Notes: generated by a model from the letters alone, not told the origin. A stretch of 64,000 nt of DNA from Peteryoungia wuzhouensis (GCF_003205195.1 NZ_QJRY01000001.1:1-64000); one strand, 5' to 3'. Positions 1 through 9,079 are shown, counted from the stretch's first letter. Translations and numbers: made by a program.

Positions 1-51
1 TGGAATCAGAATTCCGCACCCAAGGGAATCATCAACACGATTCCGCGTTCA
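1..51. mobile_element. Putative insertion-sequence terminus (IS21-like pattern)
   Basis: The first 51 bases carry GGAATC at 2-7 and 25-30, 23 bp apart, and an inverted GATTCC at 39-44. Repeated units of this kind near an end recall the multiple terminal repeats of IS21-family elements (family knowledge). Coding similarity of the S8 protease gene stops at about position 52, and the next bases supply its TGA stop. The inference is that an element lies to the left of the window and its end cuts into the protease gene. No transposase is visible, so this remains tentative. Confidence 0.35.
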
Positions 52-1422
52 ATGGACGCGCTCTAGCGATCCCACTACAAGCGAGTTCATCGAACTCGCC
101 GGCTCATAGAGCCTGTGCTCGTCTTCAAGCAAATACTCAGGATAAATGCCGACGCCCTGATCCTCGATGCGCTGGCTTATATCCAGGATATTGCCCGCCG
201 AAACGGTAAGCACGATGCCAAGCTCACGGACCAGATTGTCAAGCATCATCGCCCAGTTCGATGGGCGCCCACCAACTATGTGTTCGCGATCAGCGAGCGA
301 TATGTTGATCACCCGGCAACCATATTCCGCATTGAGCCGCCGGATTGCCTCCTCGACAATATCGGCGACTGTGCGCTCTTCATCAAAACGGCCACTCGCA
401 TCAACAACTTTGGCGCTGGCAATTCGAAACCGGGGTGCCAAAATGTTCTGAGCAATCTGCTCGGCAATCGATCCGTAGCTCGCAAGAGCCGCTACGGAGG
501 TGCCATGACGTTTTTCGTCATCGCTCCCGAGCCGTTGCGGGACGCCGAATGTACCGGCGACTACGCCTTCCAGCATGGGATGAGCTGCGGTGATTCCGGA
601 ATCGATAATCCCAATACAGACCGCATCCGCTGACGGCGGGCTTATCGGTGGAAGTTCAGTCACTGCCAGATTCGCTGCCGGGTCGGGGGCAAAGTCAGGT
701 ACTGCTGGCAGGTCGACCCATGCAACTTCAGGCATTGCCAGAAGTTCCTTTAACCCAGCTCCCAAAACTCGCACCCGCGCGAGAAACAACCCTGCACCGC
801 GATAGCGGCTGAGGAACTCGCCGCCGAACTCATCGACCTTTTGGGCGACGCGATTAACATAGAGGTCGCGTAGCAAATCTTCGTTTACGTCCCAAAGTTC
901 GACATCGATAAGAAAGACATTGCCGTCCGGAATCATCTCTGCCGTTGCAAAGCCATGCCTAGCCAGTGCATTGCCAATTTTGTCGTTAGCAGATAGCTCG
1001 TCAAAGCTGTCGATGGCGCCGAAGAGACCAGCATGCCTAGCACCGACCTGGGTTACGGGAATGGGGCCTGCATATTGTTGTGCTCTCTCCTGCAGAACCG
1101 TGAGGTTTGGATCGACTGATAGAGCTACGGTGACGTCGTCCGAGCGCTGCTCAAGGATTTGCAGCCCAACACCGCTCAGCGCATCTTCGCCGATATAACC
1201 AGCCGTAGTAATTTTGAGAATGACCGTGGGATCGGCAACCGGCTCATCGACGCGTTCGGCATCACGCGTAGCGTTCCGCTGAACGATCTGATCGAGCTGA
1301 AGAGCCAGTTCGCCACCGTGCAACACATGATTTCTTGGTGGCACGCTTCCGAAACCAGGTTTCTTGCGTCGTTCGAGTTGGCCCTCAAGGCGGCGAAGTG
1401 TCAGGTGAGGTCGGCGCGCCAA
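49..1422 (-). pseudogene. Subtilisin-like (S8) serine protease, 3'-truncated
   Basis: The 457-residue product carries the first two elements of a subtilase active site: Asp274 in GIIDSGI and His306 in RHGTSVAA. The oxyanion-hole Asn is about 411 (SAGN). The GTSxAxP segment with the nucleophilic Ser is absent, because the frame stops at 49-51. Roughly the first 260 residues form an N-terminal region found in S8 proteases paired with an AAA+ ATPase. The start is a TTG at 1422 with a GGGGG ribosome site, 12 bases after the ATPase stop, so the two genes are one transcriptional unit. Loss of the Ser should abolish proteolysis. The cause looks like an insertion at about position 51. The fold and pairing are clear; the pseudogene status is inferred. 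Confidence 0.75.
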
Positions 1423-1434
1423 AAATACCCCCTA

Positions 1435-2361
1435 TCAAATGTGGGAGCTCACCCTACCCTGAATCTCTTTCCGCCGTCGATCGGAATTTATCGCATAATC
1501 AAAGTCTAGCCGCGATATCTTCTTGCGGCGCTGCATGATGGCGTGACGCATTGCAGTATAACAGATGCGCTCTACATCGGCGTGACTTCTTCCGACCAGT
1601 TGCTTTGCATCAGTAGCGATATCAAATTCAAGGCCAAAATTTCGTGTCTTGAACTTGATCAGCCGACGAATATCTGACGCGCTCGGACGCCCGAATAGAA
1701 CGACTTCATCAAATCGACGGATAATCGCGGGGTCAATTGTAGACTCAAGGTTAGTTGGCGCAACTATAAAACCACGGCCTTTAAATCGCTCGATCATCAG
1801 CAGGAGATTATTCACAACCCTGCGCATTTCATTATGCTCGGTTGGATCGGATCTGGTCCTGGCCAACGCGTCGAATTCGTCGAGGAATAGAATAGAGGTT
1901 TGACGTTCAGCGGCATCAAACAGGCGACGCAAGTTTGATGCTGTCTCTCCAAGCATGGAGCCAATCAATGCATCGAGCTTGGCTACCATAAATGGGAGCC
2001 CGAGTTCCTTGGCGAGCACCTCGGCGGTGAGCGATTTGCCACAACCGGGTGGGCCACAGAACAGCAATCGCGACCTCAGAGGCAGACCATGGCTTCGAAT
2101 AGCCTCACTGTGTCGATATTCATCTGCGATATCGTACAGCGTCCGAGACACCTCGGTCGAGAGCACCAATTCTCGAACGTCGCGTTGCGGCTCGACGAAT
2201 TCCATGAACTCAGCCGCACGTCCCGAAAGATTTCCTGTCGGCGAAAACGCCTGTCGAGGGAGGGTTTCACCGCTAGTGAAACGAGATTTGGAACCCAAAA
2301 GCGGCTTAAGGGCAGAAGCCTTTTCTGACTCCGCGGATGATTTTGATCCTGATCGTGACAT
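1435..2361 (-). CDS. AAA+ family ATPase paired with an S8 protease
   Basis: The 308-residue protein has a Walker A motif (GPPGCGKS, about 103-110), a Walker B motif (ILFLDEFDA, about 157-165), and an arginine-finger region PAIIRRFDE. This is the FtsH/Vps4/YjoB-like branch of AAA+ ATPases. There is no membrane segment and no protease domain of its own. It is the first gene of an operon whose second gene is a subtilase, so it probably remodels, unfolds or gates substrates for that protease. Such pairs occur in bacterial accessory regions and have been proposed as conflict or stress modules (inference here). Base composition is lower in GC than in neighbouring dapA, which suggests transfer. The N-terminal 45 residues are Ser/Lys-rich and probably disordered. 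Confidence 0.85.
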   Translation of the reverse strand: MSRSGSKSSAESEKASALKPLLGSKSRFTSGETLPRQAFSPTGNLSGRAAEFMEFVEPQRDVRELVLSTEVSRTLYDIADEYRHSEAIRSHGLPLRSRLLFCGPPGCGKSLTAEVLAKELGLPFMVAKLDALIGSMLGETASNLRRLFDAAERQTSILFLDEFDALARTRSDPTEHNEMRRVVNNLLLMIERFKGRGFIVAPTNLESTIDPAIIRRFDEVVLFGRPSASDIRRLIKFKTRNFGLEFDIATDAKQLVGRSHADVERICYTAMRHAIMQRRKKISRLDFDYAINSDRRRKEIQGRVSSHI

Positions 2362-2709
2362 GGTTGCCCCTTATCCGAACATCGTACATCGGGCGAGTCC
2401 GCTTCTCAACTCCATAACCGCATCGGCTTCAGAATCATCCCAACATTGGGGTAGATAATGGCAGCAGTGCCATTTCATGTGAATAAGCCAACGTCCATAG
2501 CATATCTGCGCTGGTTCGCATTTTCGTCGAACAGTCCGCTCGACCACTGGTTCTATGGATAAGCACTGATGATCGCCTTACCATCTGCGGATGGTTTCCC
2601 GAGACTCCTTCACCTTGCCCCGCATTGCAACCGGCCTGCGGCAACTATGCCATCGAAGGCTCCTGGAGCCTACCATCCCGCGCCGGGCCGCAAGCCCCCC
2701 CCCACCAAA
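2362..2709. other. Intergenic region between the AAA+ gene and dapA
   Basis: No convincing gene is seen in these 348 bases. Frames that are open here lack ribosome sites and recognisable motifs. In Rhizobiaceae the gene after dapA is usually smpB (established synteny). It is absent here, so this stretch probably holds the junction of an inserted accessory segment plus the promoter of the ATPase/protease operon. I could not identify a tmRNA gene or a clear attachment-site repeat. Confidence 0.4.
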
Positions 2710-2735
2710 CAAAAAAAGCCGGCGTCTCCGCCGGC
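2710..2735 (-). terminator. Rho-independent terminator of dapA
   Basis: A perfect 7-bp stem (2718-2724 with 2729-2735) and a 4-base loop are followed, on the minus strand, by seven T residues (2711-2717). It lies 15 bases past the dapA stop codon. Confidence 0.9.
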
Positions 2736-2749
2736 CTCTCGTCATTCCC

Positions 2750-3634
2750 TCAATTCACCAGTCCCGCATGCTTCAGCGCCGCGTCGATCGCGGCCTCCGT
2801 CGAAGCCTCCAGCGTGCCCAACAACGGCAGGCGGACCTTTCGGTTCATGCGGCCGAGGCGGTTCAGCGCATATTTCGCGCCGCAGAGGCCGGGTTCGAGG
2901 AAGATCGCCTTGTGCAGCGGCATCAGGCGGTCCTGGTAGGCGAGTGCCTTGGCGTAGTCGCCGGCCAAGGTCGCGGCCTGGAATTCCGCACAGAGGCGCG
3001 GGGCGACATTGGCGGTGACGGAGATGCAGCCGGTGCCGCCATGGGCGTTGAAGCCGAGGGCCGTTGCATCCTCGCCCGAGAGTTGGACGAAATCTGCGCC
3101 GCAGGTGATGCGCTGTTCGGAGACGCGTTCGATCTTGCCGGTCGCATCCTTGACGCCGACGATGCTCTTGTGCGCCTTGGCGAGCGCGCCCATGGTCTCC
3201 GGCGACATGTCGATCACCGAGCGGCCAGGGATGTTGTAGATGATGATCGGCAGCGCGGTCGCCTTGGCGATCGCCTCGTAGTGGGCGATCAGGCCCTTCT
3301 GGGTCGGCTTGTTGTAATAGGGGGTGACGACCAGCAGCGCATCGGCGCCGACGGCCTCGGCATGCTGGGCAAGCTCGATGGCCTCCAGCGTGTTGTTGGA
3401 GCCTGCGCCGGCAATGACGGGCACGCGCTTTTTCGCCACTTCGACACAGAGTTCGACCACACGCTTGTGTTCGGCGTGGGAGAGGGTCGGCGATTCGCCC
3501 GTGGTGCCGACGGGAACGAGGCCGCTTGAGCCTTCTGATATCTGCCATTCGACATGGGCGGCAAAGCTTGCTTCGTCAACGCTACCGGTTTCCGTGAACG
3601 GCGTGACGAGTGCGGGAATGGATCCCTGGAACAT
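2750..3634 (-). CDS. dapA: 4-hydroxy-tetrahydrodipicolinate synthase
   Basis: Condenses pyruvate with aspartate semialdehyde in the first committed step of the diaminopimelate/lysine pathway in the cytoplasm. The 294-residue length is normal for the family. The Schiff-base lysine is Lys162 (GVKDATG), the catalytic tyrosine is Tyr133 (IIYNIPGR), and the GTTGESPT segment is at 43-50. The ATG at 3634 is chosen because GAGGAG lies nine bases upstream; an in-frame ATG ten codons earlier has no such site. It is divergent from the lytic transglycosylase gene, a common rhizobial arrangement, and both products serve peptidoglycan metabolism. A strong terminator follows. Confidence 0.97.
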   Translation of the reverse strand: MFQGSIPALVTPFTETGSVDEASFAAHVEWQISEGSSGLVPVGTTGESPTLSHAEHKRVVELCVEVAKKRVPVIAGAGSNNTLEAIELAQHAEAVGADALLVVTPYYNKPTQKGLIAHYEAIAKATALPIIIYNIPGRSVIDMSPETMGALAKAHKSIVGVKDATGKIERVSEQRITCGADFVQLSGEDATALGFNAHGGTGCISVTANVAPRLCAEFQAATLAGDYAKALAYQDRLMPLHKAIFLEPGLCGAKYALNRLGRMNRKVRLPLLGTLEASTEAAIDAALKHAGLVN

Positions 3635-3880
3635 GCAGTCAAACTCCTCATGGCCGAGATCCACGCTTCGGCCGCATTCCTTGGTTAAATCGGGGGCACA
3701 TTACTGCGCAGCCTCAAGCCCCACAAGCGCATAAGCGATGGTTTTGTGACGCTTTTCAGGCCTCTGGTCGGCGCCGGCTTGAAGGCTCCGCTCAGGGAAA
3801 TGTGATCGGGGCTCGCAAGGTTTCGTTAACCAAGCGGCGGGCTTATAGTGGAGGACAAGTTTCTGGGTTCTGGTGTGCGG

Positions 3881-5947
3881 ATGCAAAAATCGCGTCTCTT
3901 CGGCTCCGTCTTCGGTCTGTGTCTCGCGGCGCTTGCGCCGGCGGGGAGCATGTTTGCGTCCGATGTGCCGGTGCCGGCGGTGAAACCGCTGGGTTTTGCG
4001 CCGATCCAGAAAACGCCCCCCTCCTTTGAAACGACCGGCGCCATTCCGCGCGCAGGCAACCTTGTCGCCGTCAATCCGCAGCTGAAGGCGGGGCTCGATG
4101 CGCTCTCGGACAAGGATGGTGCGGCAGCGATTGCCATCCGCAACCGGATGGCTGACGGGCTCGACCGGCATATGCTGACCTGGTCGATCGCCATGTCCGG
4201 CCTGAAAGATGTGCCCGCTGCCGAAATCGCTGCCGCCCAGCGGCAGCTTACCGGCTGGCCGGGTCTCAAATCCTTCCGCGCCAATTCGGAAAAGGCGCTC
4301 TACCGGGAAAATCCGCCCGCGCGGGACGTGATTGCCGCTTTTGGCGACACCGCACCGGAGACGACAGAAGGGCTGATGCTGCTCGCCCGCGCCGAACTGG
4401 CGGCCGGCCAGCAGGCAAAGGCTGCCAATCGGCTCAGAAAGCTCTGGCGCTCGGAGGCGCTGGATACCGCGACCGAAGACAAGATCCTCGGCGAATTCTC
4501 GGGCCTGCTCGGCGTGGCCGATCACCGGGCACGCATGGACATGCTGCTTTACCGCGACCGCGCCTCCCAGGCGAAACGGTTTTCGACGCTCGGCGAGGCG
4601 CAATCGCTCTACAAGGCCTGGGCGGCGCTGATCGCGCGCTCGGGCAATCTCGATTCTGTCATGGCTGCGGTCGACGCCAAATGGCGCAAGGACCCGGCCT
4701 TCCTCTTCATCCAGATCGAAAAGCTGCGCCGCGACCAGGATTACGAGGCGGCGGCGGCCCTGCTTAACAAGATGCCCAGGGATAAAGAGCGGCTGGTCAG
4801 CACCCGCGACTGGTGGAACGAGCAGCGGATCGTCGCGCGGGGCTTGGCCGATCTCGGCGATTATAAAGCCGCCTACCGGATCGCCGCCCAGCATGTGGCC
4901 TCAGACGCGACCGATGTGGCGGATGCCGAATTCCATGCCGGCTGGTATGCGCTGCGGGGCCTGAACGATCCGAAAACGGCAAGCCGGCATTTTGCCCGGA
5001 TTCTTGAGGTGTCGAACCGGCCGCTGTCGGCGAGCCGTGCCTGGTACTGGCTCGGCCGGGCGGCGGAAGTGGCCAAGGACGGCAAGGCTCACGACTATTT
5101 CGCCAAGGCGGCACGGCATTCGAGCACGTTTTACGGTCAGCTGGCGGCAGCCCGCATCGACAAGCCGGGCATCGAGATCCCCTACCCGCGCCCTTCCGAG
5201 GCCGAGCGGGCAGATTTTCTAGGCCGTGAAGCGGTGCAGGCCATCGCGCGCTACGAGGCGGCCGGCCATGGCTGGCGGGCGCAGAGCCTTTACCGGGCAC
5301 TGGCCGACCAGATCGACAGCCCCGGCGAACTGGCGCTGCTTTGCGCCCGGGCGGAAAAATCGGATGGCGGGCATCAGCTGTCGCTGCAGATCGGCAAGGC
5401 GGCTTACGCGCGGGGAATTGACGTTCCCGCACTTGCCTTCCCCGTCGGCGTCATCCCCGACAGCGCCAATATCTCCGGCTCCGGCAAGGCGCTGGCCTAT
5501 GCGATTGCCCGGCAGGAAAGCGCCTTCAACCCGGCCGCCGTCTCGCCCGCCAATGCGCGCGGGCTGCTGCAGCTGTTGCCGTCGACCGCGAAGGGCGTCG
5601 CCCAGCGCCACGGCATCACCTATCAGCCGGATAAGCTCACCCGCGATCCCGGCTTCAACGCGACGCTCGGGGCGCATTATCTCGGCGAGCAGATCGACGC
5701 CTTCGGCGGCTCCTACATCTTGACCTTCATCGCCTATAATGCGGGCCCCCGCAAAGTGCCCGACTGGATCGCGCGCTATGGCGACCCGCGCGGCAAATCC
5801 ATCGATGAGGTGGTAGACTGGATCGAGCGCATCCCCTTCCCCGAGACGCGCAATTATGTGCAGCGGGTGATGGAGAATTATCAGGTTTATAAGAGCCGGC
5901 TCGGCCAGAAGACCGATATCGTGCACGACCTGCGCTTCGGGCGATAG
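3881..5947 (+). CDS. slt: Soluble lytic murein transglycosylase
   Basis: Cleaves the MurNAc-GlcNAc bond of peptidoglycan with formation of 1,6-anhydroMurNAc in the periplasm. The 688-residue product begins with a signal peptide (MQKSRLFGSVFGLCLAAL...). A long alpha-helical superhelical region follows, then a C-terminal SLT domain. The catalytic Glu is in IARQESAFNP near residue 546, followed by ARGLLQLLPSTA and FIAYNAGP, all typical SLT motifs. A GTG at 3848 would add 11 residues ahead of the signal peptide; the ATG at 3881 is preferred because it places the signal peptide at the N terminus. The gene is divergent from dapA. Confidence 0.93.
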   Translation: MQKSRLFGSVFGLCLAALAPAGSMFASDVPVPAVKPLGFAPIQKTPPSFETTGAIPRAGNLVAVNPQLKAGLDALSDKDGAAAIAIRNRMADGLDRHMLTWSIAMSGLKDVPAAEIAAAQRQLTGWPGLKSFRANSEKALYRENPPARDVIAAFGDTAPETTEGLMLLARAELAAGQQAKAANRLRKLWRSEALDTATEDKILGEFSGLLGVADHRARMDMLLYRDRASQAKRFSTLGEAQSLYKAWAALIARSGNLDSVMAAVDAKWRKDPAFLFIQIEKLRRDQDYEAAAALLNKMPRDKERLVSTRDWWNEQRIVARGLADLGDYKAAYRIAAQHVASDATDVADAEFHAGWYALRGLNDPKTASRHFARILEVSNRPLSASRAWYWLGRAAEVAKDGKAHDYFAKAARHSSTFYGQLAAARIDKPGIEIPYPRPSEAERADFLGREAVQAIARYEAAGHGWRAQSLYRALADQIDSPGELALLCARAEKSDGGHQLSLQIGKAAYARGIDVPALAFPVGVIPDSANISGSGKALAYAIARQESAFNPAAVSPANARGLLQLLPSTAKGVAQRHGITYQPDKLTRDPGFNATLGAHYLGEQIDAFGGSYILTFIAYNAGPRKVPDWIARYGDPRGKSIDEVVDWIERIPFPETRNYVQRVMENYQVYKSRLGQKTDIVHDLRFGR

Positions 5948-6031
5948 CGTCTCATATCCCCTGCCTTGTTGCATAATGACTGCGGCGCCTGTCTCCGCTA
6001 GGTTCCTCTCGAACCGGGACGGGAGGATATC

Positions 6032-6889
6032 GTGGCGAGGATTGACCATTTCATTACCAATGCGGATGGATTGGCGCTGCATGCGCGGGAATATGGCGCG
6101 GACAATGGCGGCATACCGGTCGTCTGCCTGCCGGGCCTGACCCGCAATTTGCTGGATTTCGAGGCGCTCGCGCTGCTGCTTTCCGAGGGGCCCAGCGCGC
6201 GCCGGGTCCTTTCCCTGTCCTCGCGCGGACGCGGACTGTCCGACCACGACCCCGACCCCTCCCGCTACACGATCCCCGTCGAGGCTGCGGATGTCATTGC
6301 GGTGCTGGACCGGTTGGAGATTGACCGGGCAGCGTTCATCGGCACATCGCGCGGCGGGCTCATCCTGCATGTGCTGGCGATAACGCATGCGGGGCGGATC
6401 GAGCGTGTGGTGCTGAACGACGTCGGGCCGGTGCTGGAGCTGGAAGGCTTGCAGCAGATCCAGGCCTATCTCGGAGGGCGGGCGACACCGCGCGATTTTG
6501 ACGAGGCGGCGGCGATCCTGCGCGACATCCACGGAGAAGACTTCCCCGCACTCGATGACCGCGACTGGACGGACATGGCGCAAGCGCTTTACCGCCAGAC
6601 AGAGGGGCAAATTTCAGCCGACTACGACCCCGCCATTGCCGACCAGTTCCGCTCGGCCGATTTCAGCCAGTCTCTGCCGGACCTGTGGCCACAGTTCGAT
6701 CTGCTGGCGGAGAAGCCGGTCATGGTGGTGCGGGGAGAGCATTCGCGGCTCTTGTCCAAAGAGACGGTGGACGACATGGCCCGACGGCATGCCGGTCTCG
6801 TGGCTGTGGAGGCGAAGGGCCAGGGACATGCGCCGCTGCTGCATCTCGGCACGCTGCCGTCGGCGATTCGACGCTTCCTGGAAAGCTGA
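6032..6889 (+). CDS. Alpha/beta hydrolase
   Basis: A 285-residue alpha/beta-hydrolase fold protein. The nucleophile elbow is FIGTSRGG, with the Ser at about 105. The oxyanion segment LPGLTRN is near 36-42, and a C-terminal GQGHAPLL carries the probable catalytic His. The substrate is unknown: esterases, lactonases and haloperoxidase-like enzymes share this pattern. GTG at 6032 is chosen because GGGAGGA lies four bases before it. It follows the transglycosylase by 84 bases and may be co-transcribed. No signal peptide is visible, so it is probably cytoplasmic. Confidence 0.9.
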   Translation: MARIDHFITNADGLALHAREYGADNGGIPVVCLPGLTRNLLDFEALALLLSEGPSARRVLSLSSRGRGLSDHDPDPSRYTIPVEAADVIAVLDRLEIDRAAFIGTSRGGLILHVLAITHAGRIERVVLNDVGPVLELEGLQQIQAYLGGRATPRDFDEAAAILRDIHGEDFPALDDRDWTDMAQALYRQTEGQISADYDPAIADQFRSADFSQSLPDLWPQFDLLAEKPVMVVRGEHSRLLSKETVDDMARRHAGLVAVEAKGQGHAPLLHLGTLPSAIRRFLES

Positions 6890-6937
6890 CCCGGCCAGCG
6901 GCAGCTGGACATCCGTCTCCAACAACCCGACAAACGG

Positions 6938-6964
6938 AAAAAGCCCGGCACGAAGCCGGGCTTT
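6938..6964. terminator. Bidirectional terminator between hydrolase and porin
   Basis: A nine-base perfect stem (6941-6949 with 6955-6963) and a five-base loop, with A residues on the left and T residues on the right. It can serve both the hydrolase gene and the convergent porin gene. Confidence 0.85.
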
Positions 6965-6988
6965 CCCTTATCCGATCGAAAGATCGAA

Positions 6989-7942
6989 TTAGAACGAACG
7001 GATGAGGCGAACGAAGCCGGTCCAGTCGTTGGTGGCGGTGTCCTTGTAGTCGACGGTAACTTCCGTCGAGAGACCCGAAGCGATCTGGTACGAAGCCAGG
7101 ACGCCAGCGCCGAAGTAGTCGTCGCCACCGAATTCGGAGAAGTAGTTAACCGACGGGGTGATCGAGAGCTTCTCGGTTGCCTTGAGGGTGTAGGCCGCAC
7201 CAACGGTCCACTCGTAGGTGGTGACGTAGGTCGACGGATCCGAAGCCCAACCGCCGTAAACGCCGAGCGAGCCCGGGCCGATGTCAGCAGACAGCTGAGC
7301 AACTACGAAGCCTTCTTCGGCGTCGAAGTCGTAGCCACCGTACAGAGCAACGGTTGCAGCGCCGAGCGAAGCGGAAGCCATGGCTTCTACGCCGAGGTCG
7401 TCGAAGCCGGTGTTGGACAGTTCGTCAACGCCGAGGCCGATCGTGAAGGCGTCGGTCGAGTAGGTGTAGGACACCATGTCGAACTTTGCAGCGTCGATGA
7501 AGGCGTCGTTTTCGCCAGCGATGCCGATGTCGTCAGCGAAGGTGGTGGTGTAACCAGCCTTGAAGCCGCCAACCGTCAGGTAAGCCTTGTCGAGAACGAC
7601 GTCAGAGTCGTCCGAATTGGCCTGGATGCGGATGTAGGAACCGATCGTGCCGATTTCCGAGTCGTTCATGGCTTCGAAAACCAGACGAGCGCGGGTTTCG
7701 AAGTTGCCGTCGAAATCGGTGCCGTCAGACTTGGACCAATCGTAAGCAAAACGAACTTCGCCGCCGATCTTGAGGCAGGTTTCGGTGCCGGGGATGTAGA
7801 AGTAGCCGGTGCCGAAGGCGTCGCAAACGCGAACGTATTCCATGGGCTCGGGCTCGGCAGCAACGATGGCGTCGGCAGCCTGAGCGCCGGAAACTACTGC
7901 GAGAGCAGCAGCGGAGCCGAGAAGAAGGCTCTTGATGTTCAT
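6989..7942 (-). CDS. ropA: RopA-type outer membrane porin (copy 1)
   Basis: A 317-residue Porin_2 family protein forming general diffusion channels in the outer membrane. The cleavable signal peptide is about 22 residues (MNIKSLLLGS...AQA). The mature N terminus contains the conserved CDAFGTGYFYIPGTETCLKIGG with its two Cys. The C terminus ends in Phe (RLIRSF), the usual beta-barrel assembly signal. The start at 7942 is set by GGAGGT eight bases upstream; an upstream in-frame ATG at 7981 would precede the signal peptide. The first 64 residues and the 5' flank are identical to the second porin at 8889, while the rest has diverged. Codon use is strongly biased, as in highly expressed genes. Confidence 0.93.
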   Translation of the reverse strand: MNIKSLLLGSAAALAVVSGAQAADAIVAAEPEPMEYVRVCDAFGTGYFYIPGTETCLKIGGEVRFAYDWSKSDGTDFDGNFETRARLVFEAMNDSEIGTIGSYIRIQANSDDSDVVLDKAYLTVGGFKAGYTTTFADDIGIAGENDAFIDAAKFDMVSYTYSTDAFTIGLGVDELSNTGFDDLGVEAMASASLGAATVALYGGYDFDAEEGFVVAQLSADIGPGSLGVYGGWASDPSTYVTTYEWTVGAAYTLKATEKLSITPSVNYFSEFGGDDYFGAGVLASYQIASGLSTEVTVDYKDTATNDWTGFVRLIRSF

Positions 7943-7959
7943 TATTGACCTCCAGTCAA
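7752..7959 (-). repeat. Left arm of a 208-bp inverted repeat (porin 5' end)
   Basis: By eye, these bases are identical in inverted orientation to 8872-9079. They cover the ribosome site and the first 64 codons of each porin. Identity stops at the same codon in both copies. The arms enclose about 0.9 kb that includes tRNA-Ser. Recent duplication or gene conversion would explain the perfect match. Confidence 0.9.
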
Positions 7960-8183
7960 TTATAGACCGGAGGGGGCACACGGAGGGAACATATACCCGC
8001 CTTTACAAAGGCTTAGGAGATTTCATCCAGCCAGCGTCCCGGCGTTCTCGTGACAGATGCGATGTCTAGTCATTCCTGCCGGCCTGATTTTGGGCGCGCA
8101 AACCCACGCGCAGAACCGGCCTGGAGACCAGCCAATGGGTGGAGTGGATTCAGAAAATAAGGGGGGAGCCGCATCTGCGGTGA

Positions 8184-8274
8184 TGGCGGAGAGGATGGGA
8201 TTCGAACCCACGATACGCTTTTGACGTATACTCCCTTAGCAGGGGAGCGCCTTCGACCACTCGGCCACCTCTCC
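8184..8274 (-). tRNA. tRNA-Ser (anticodon GCU)
   Basis: On the minus strand a 5' GGAGAGG acceptor arm pairs with a 3' CCTCTCC, then discriminator G and an encoded CCA (8184-8186). The TΨC arm reads GGGTTCGAATCCC. A long variable arm marks it as class II. The anticodon GCT is at 8238-8240, reading AGC/AGU serine codons. It sits between two oppositely oriented porin genes. Confidence 0.96.
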
Positions 8275-8888
8275 GGTGCCGCCTGATTATTTGCTTGATT
8301 CAATGAATGCAAGGCCTTTTCTCCGCCCTGCACATTTTAAGCACCCAATCCGCAGCTGCCCCACCGTCCCTACCAGGCATGCCGATTCTGCAGCGATTCC
8401 GAATCGAGCGGCCGATTCTCCCACCGATTCCACCATCATGGCGTCAGCGGGGCTGCGGATTGCCTCCCTGAGCTGCAGCGTGACACTATAATGCGATGCA
8501 GGGCGCCCGCCGCCAAACGCACCGTCAGGCCACAAAAGCCACCTATTCCTGTATCAAAACGAGACTGGCGAACGAAAAAGGCGCGAGCGCGTCCTGGTCG
8601 GAGCCCGGATAACCAGCGGTTTCTAAAGGGCTTTCTTAACGGAAGGTAAAGATTGCGGCGCTCCGGGGGTGGTTTTGTGGCCTTTCAGCAACAGGCCCGG
8701 GGTAAGGGTATCGGCTTTCACCCCTTTCTCTGGATTGGTGATTGCATGACGGACCACGTTTTGTATTTTCAACCTCGGAAGCGAGGCGGTGGATCGTCCG
8801 TCTTCTGAAACCGACGGGGATGGGGCAGGGAATGCTGTCCTTCAGCCAAATTACCCAGACCCATACGAAACTTGACTGGAGGTCAATA
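8275..8888. other. Long intergenic region upstream of the second porin
   Basis: About 600 bases without a supported gene. It contains the dense GANTC cluster (8384-8430) and, at 8640-8760, a mixed GC/AT stretch that may hold the porin promoter or an untranslated leader. Open frames here lack ribosome sites and family motifs. A small regulatory RNA is possible but cannot be shown from sequence alone. Confidence 0.5.
8384..8430. promoter_or_regulatory. Cluster of five GANTC (CcrM) sites
   Basis: GANTC sites lie at 8384-8388, 8395-8399, 8401-8405, 8414-8418 and 8426-8430. Four read GATTC and one GAATC. Three more lie at 8147, 8199 (inside the tRNA) and 8297. GANTC is the target of the cell-cycle methyltransferase CcrM in alphaproteobacteria (established). 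Five sites in 47 bp is far above chance, so methylation-sensitive regulation is a reasonable inference. Confidence 0.5.
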
Positions 8889-9079
8889 ATGAACATCAAG
8901 AGCCTTCTTCTCGGCTCCGCTGCTGCTCTCGCAGTAGTTTCCGGCGCTCAGGCTGCCGACGCCATCGTTGCTGCCGAGCCCGAGCCCATGGAATACGTTC
9001 GCGTTTGCGACGCCTTCGGCACCGGCTACTTCTACATCCCCGGCACCGAAACCTGCCTCAAGATCGGCGGCGAAGTTCG
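8872..9079 (+). repeat. Right arm of the 208-bp inverted repeat (porin 5' end)
   Basis: Matches 7752-7959 base for base in inverted orientation, from TTGACTGGAGG ahead of the start codon through codon 64. The two copies have no further extended identity beyond these limits. Confidence 0.9.

Noticed and set aside
2362..2749. Search for a tmRNA (ssrA) gene or attachment site between the ATPase gene and dapA
   Set aside because: No tRNA-like acceptor and TΨC pairing or clear direct repeat was found by eye.
5219..6610. A 463-codon minus-strand open frame opposite the transglycosylase and hydrolase genes
   Set aside because: The two forward genes have clear motifs; the reverse frame spans both plus their gap and shows no recognisable domain.
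8381..8430. Short repeats considered as a CRISPR array or plasmid-type iterons
   Set aside because: The shared unit is only about 6 bases with irregular spacing and one inverted copy. There are no cas or replication genes. Clustered GANTC sites explain it better.
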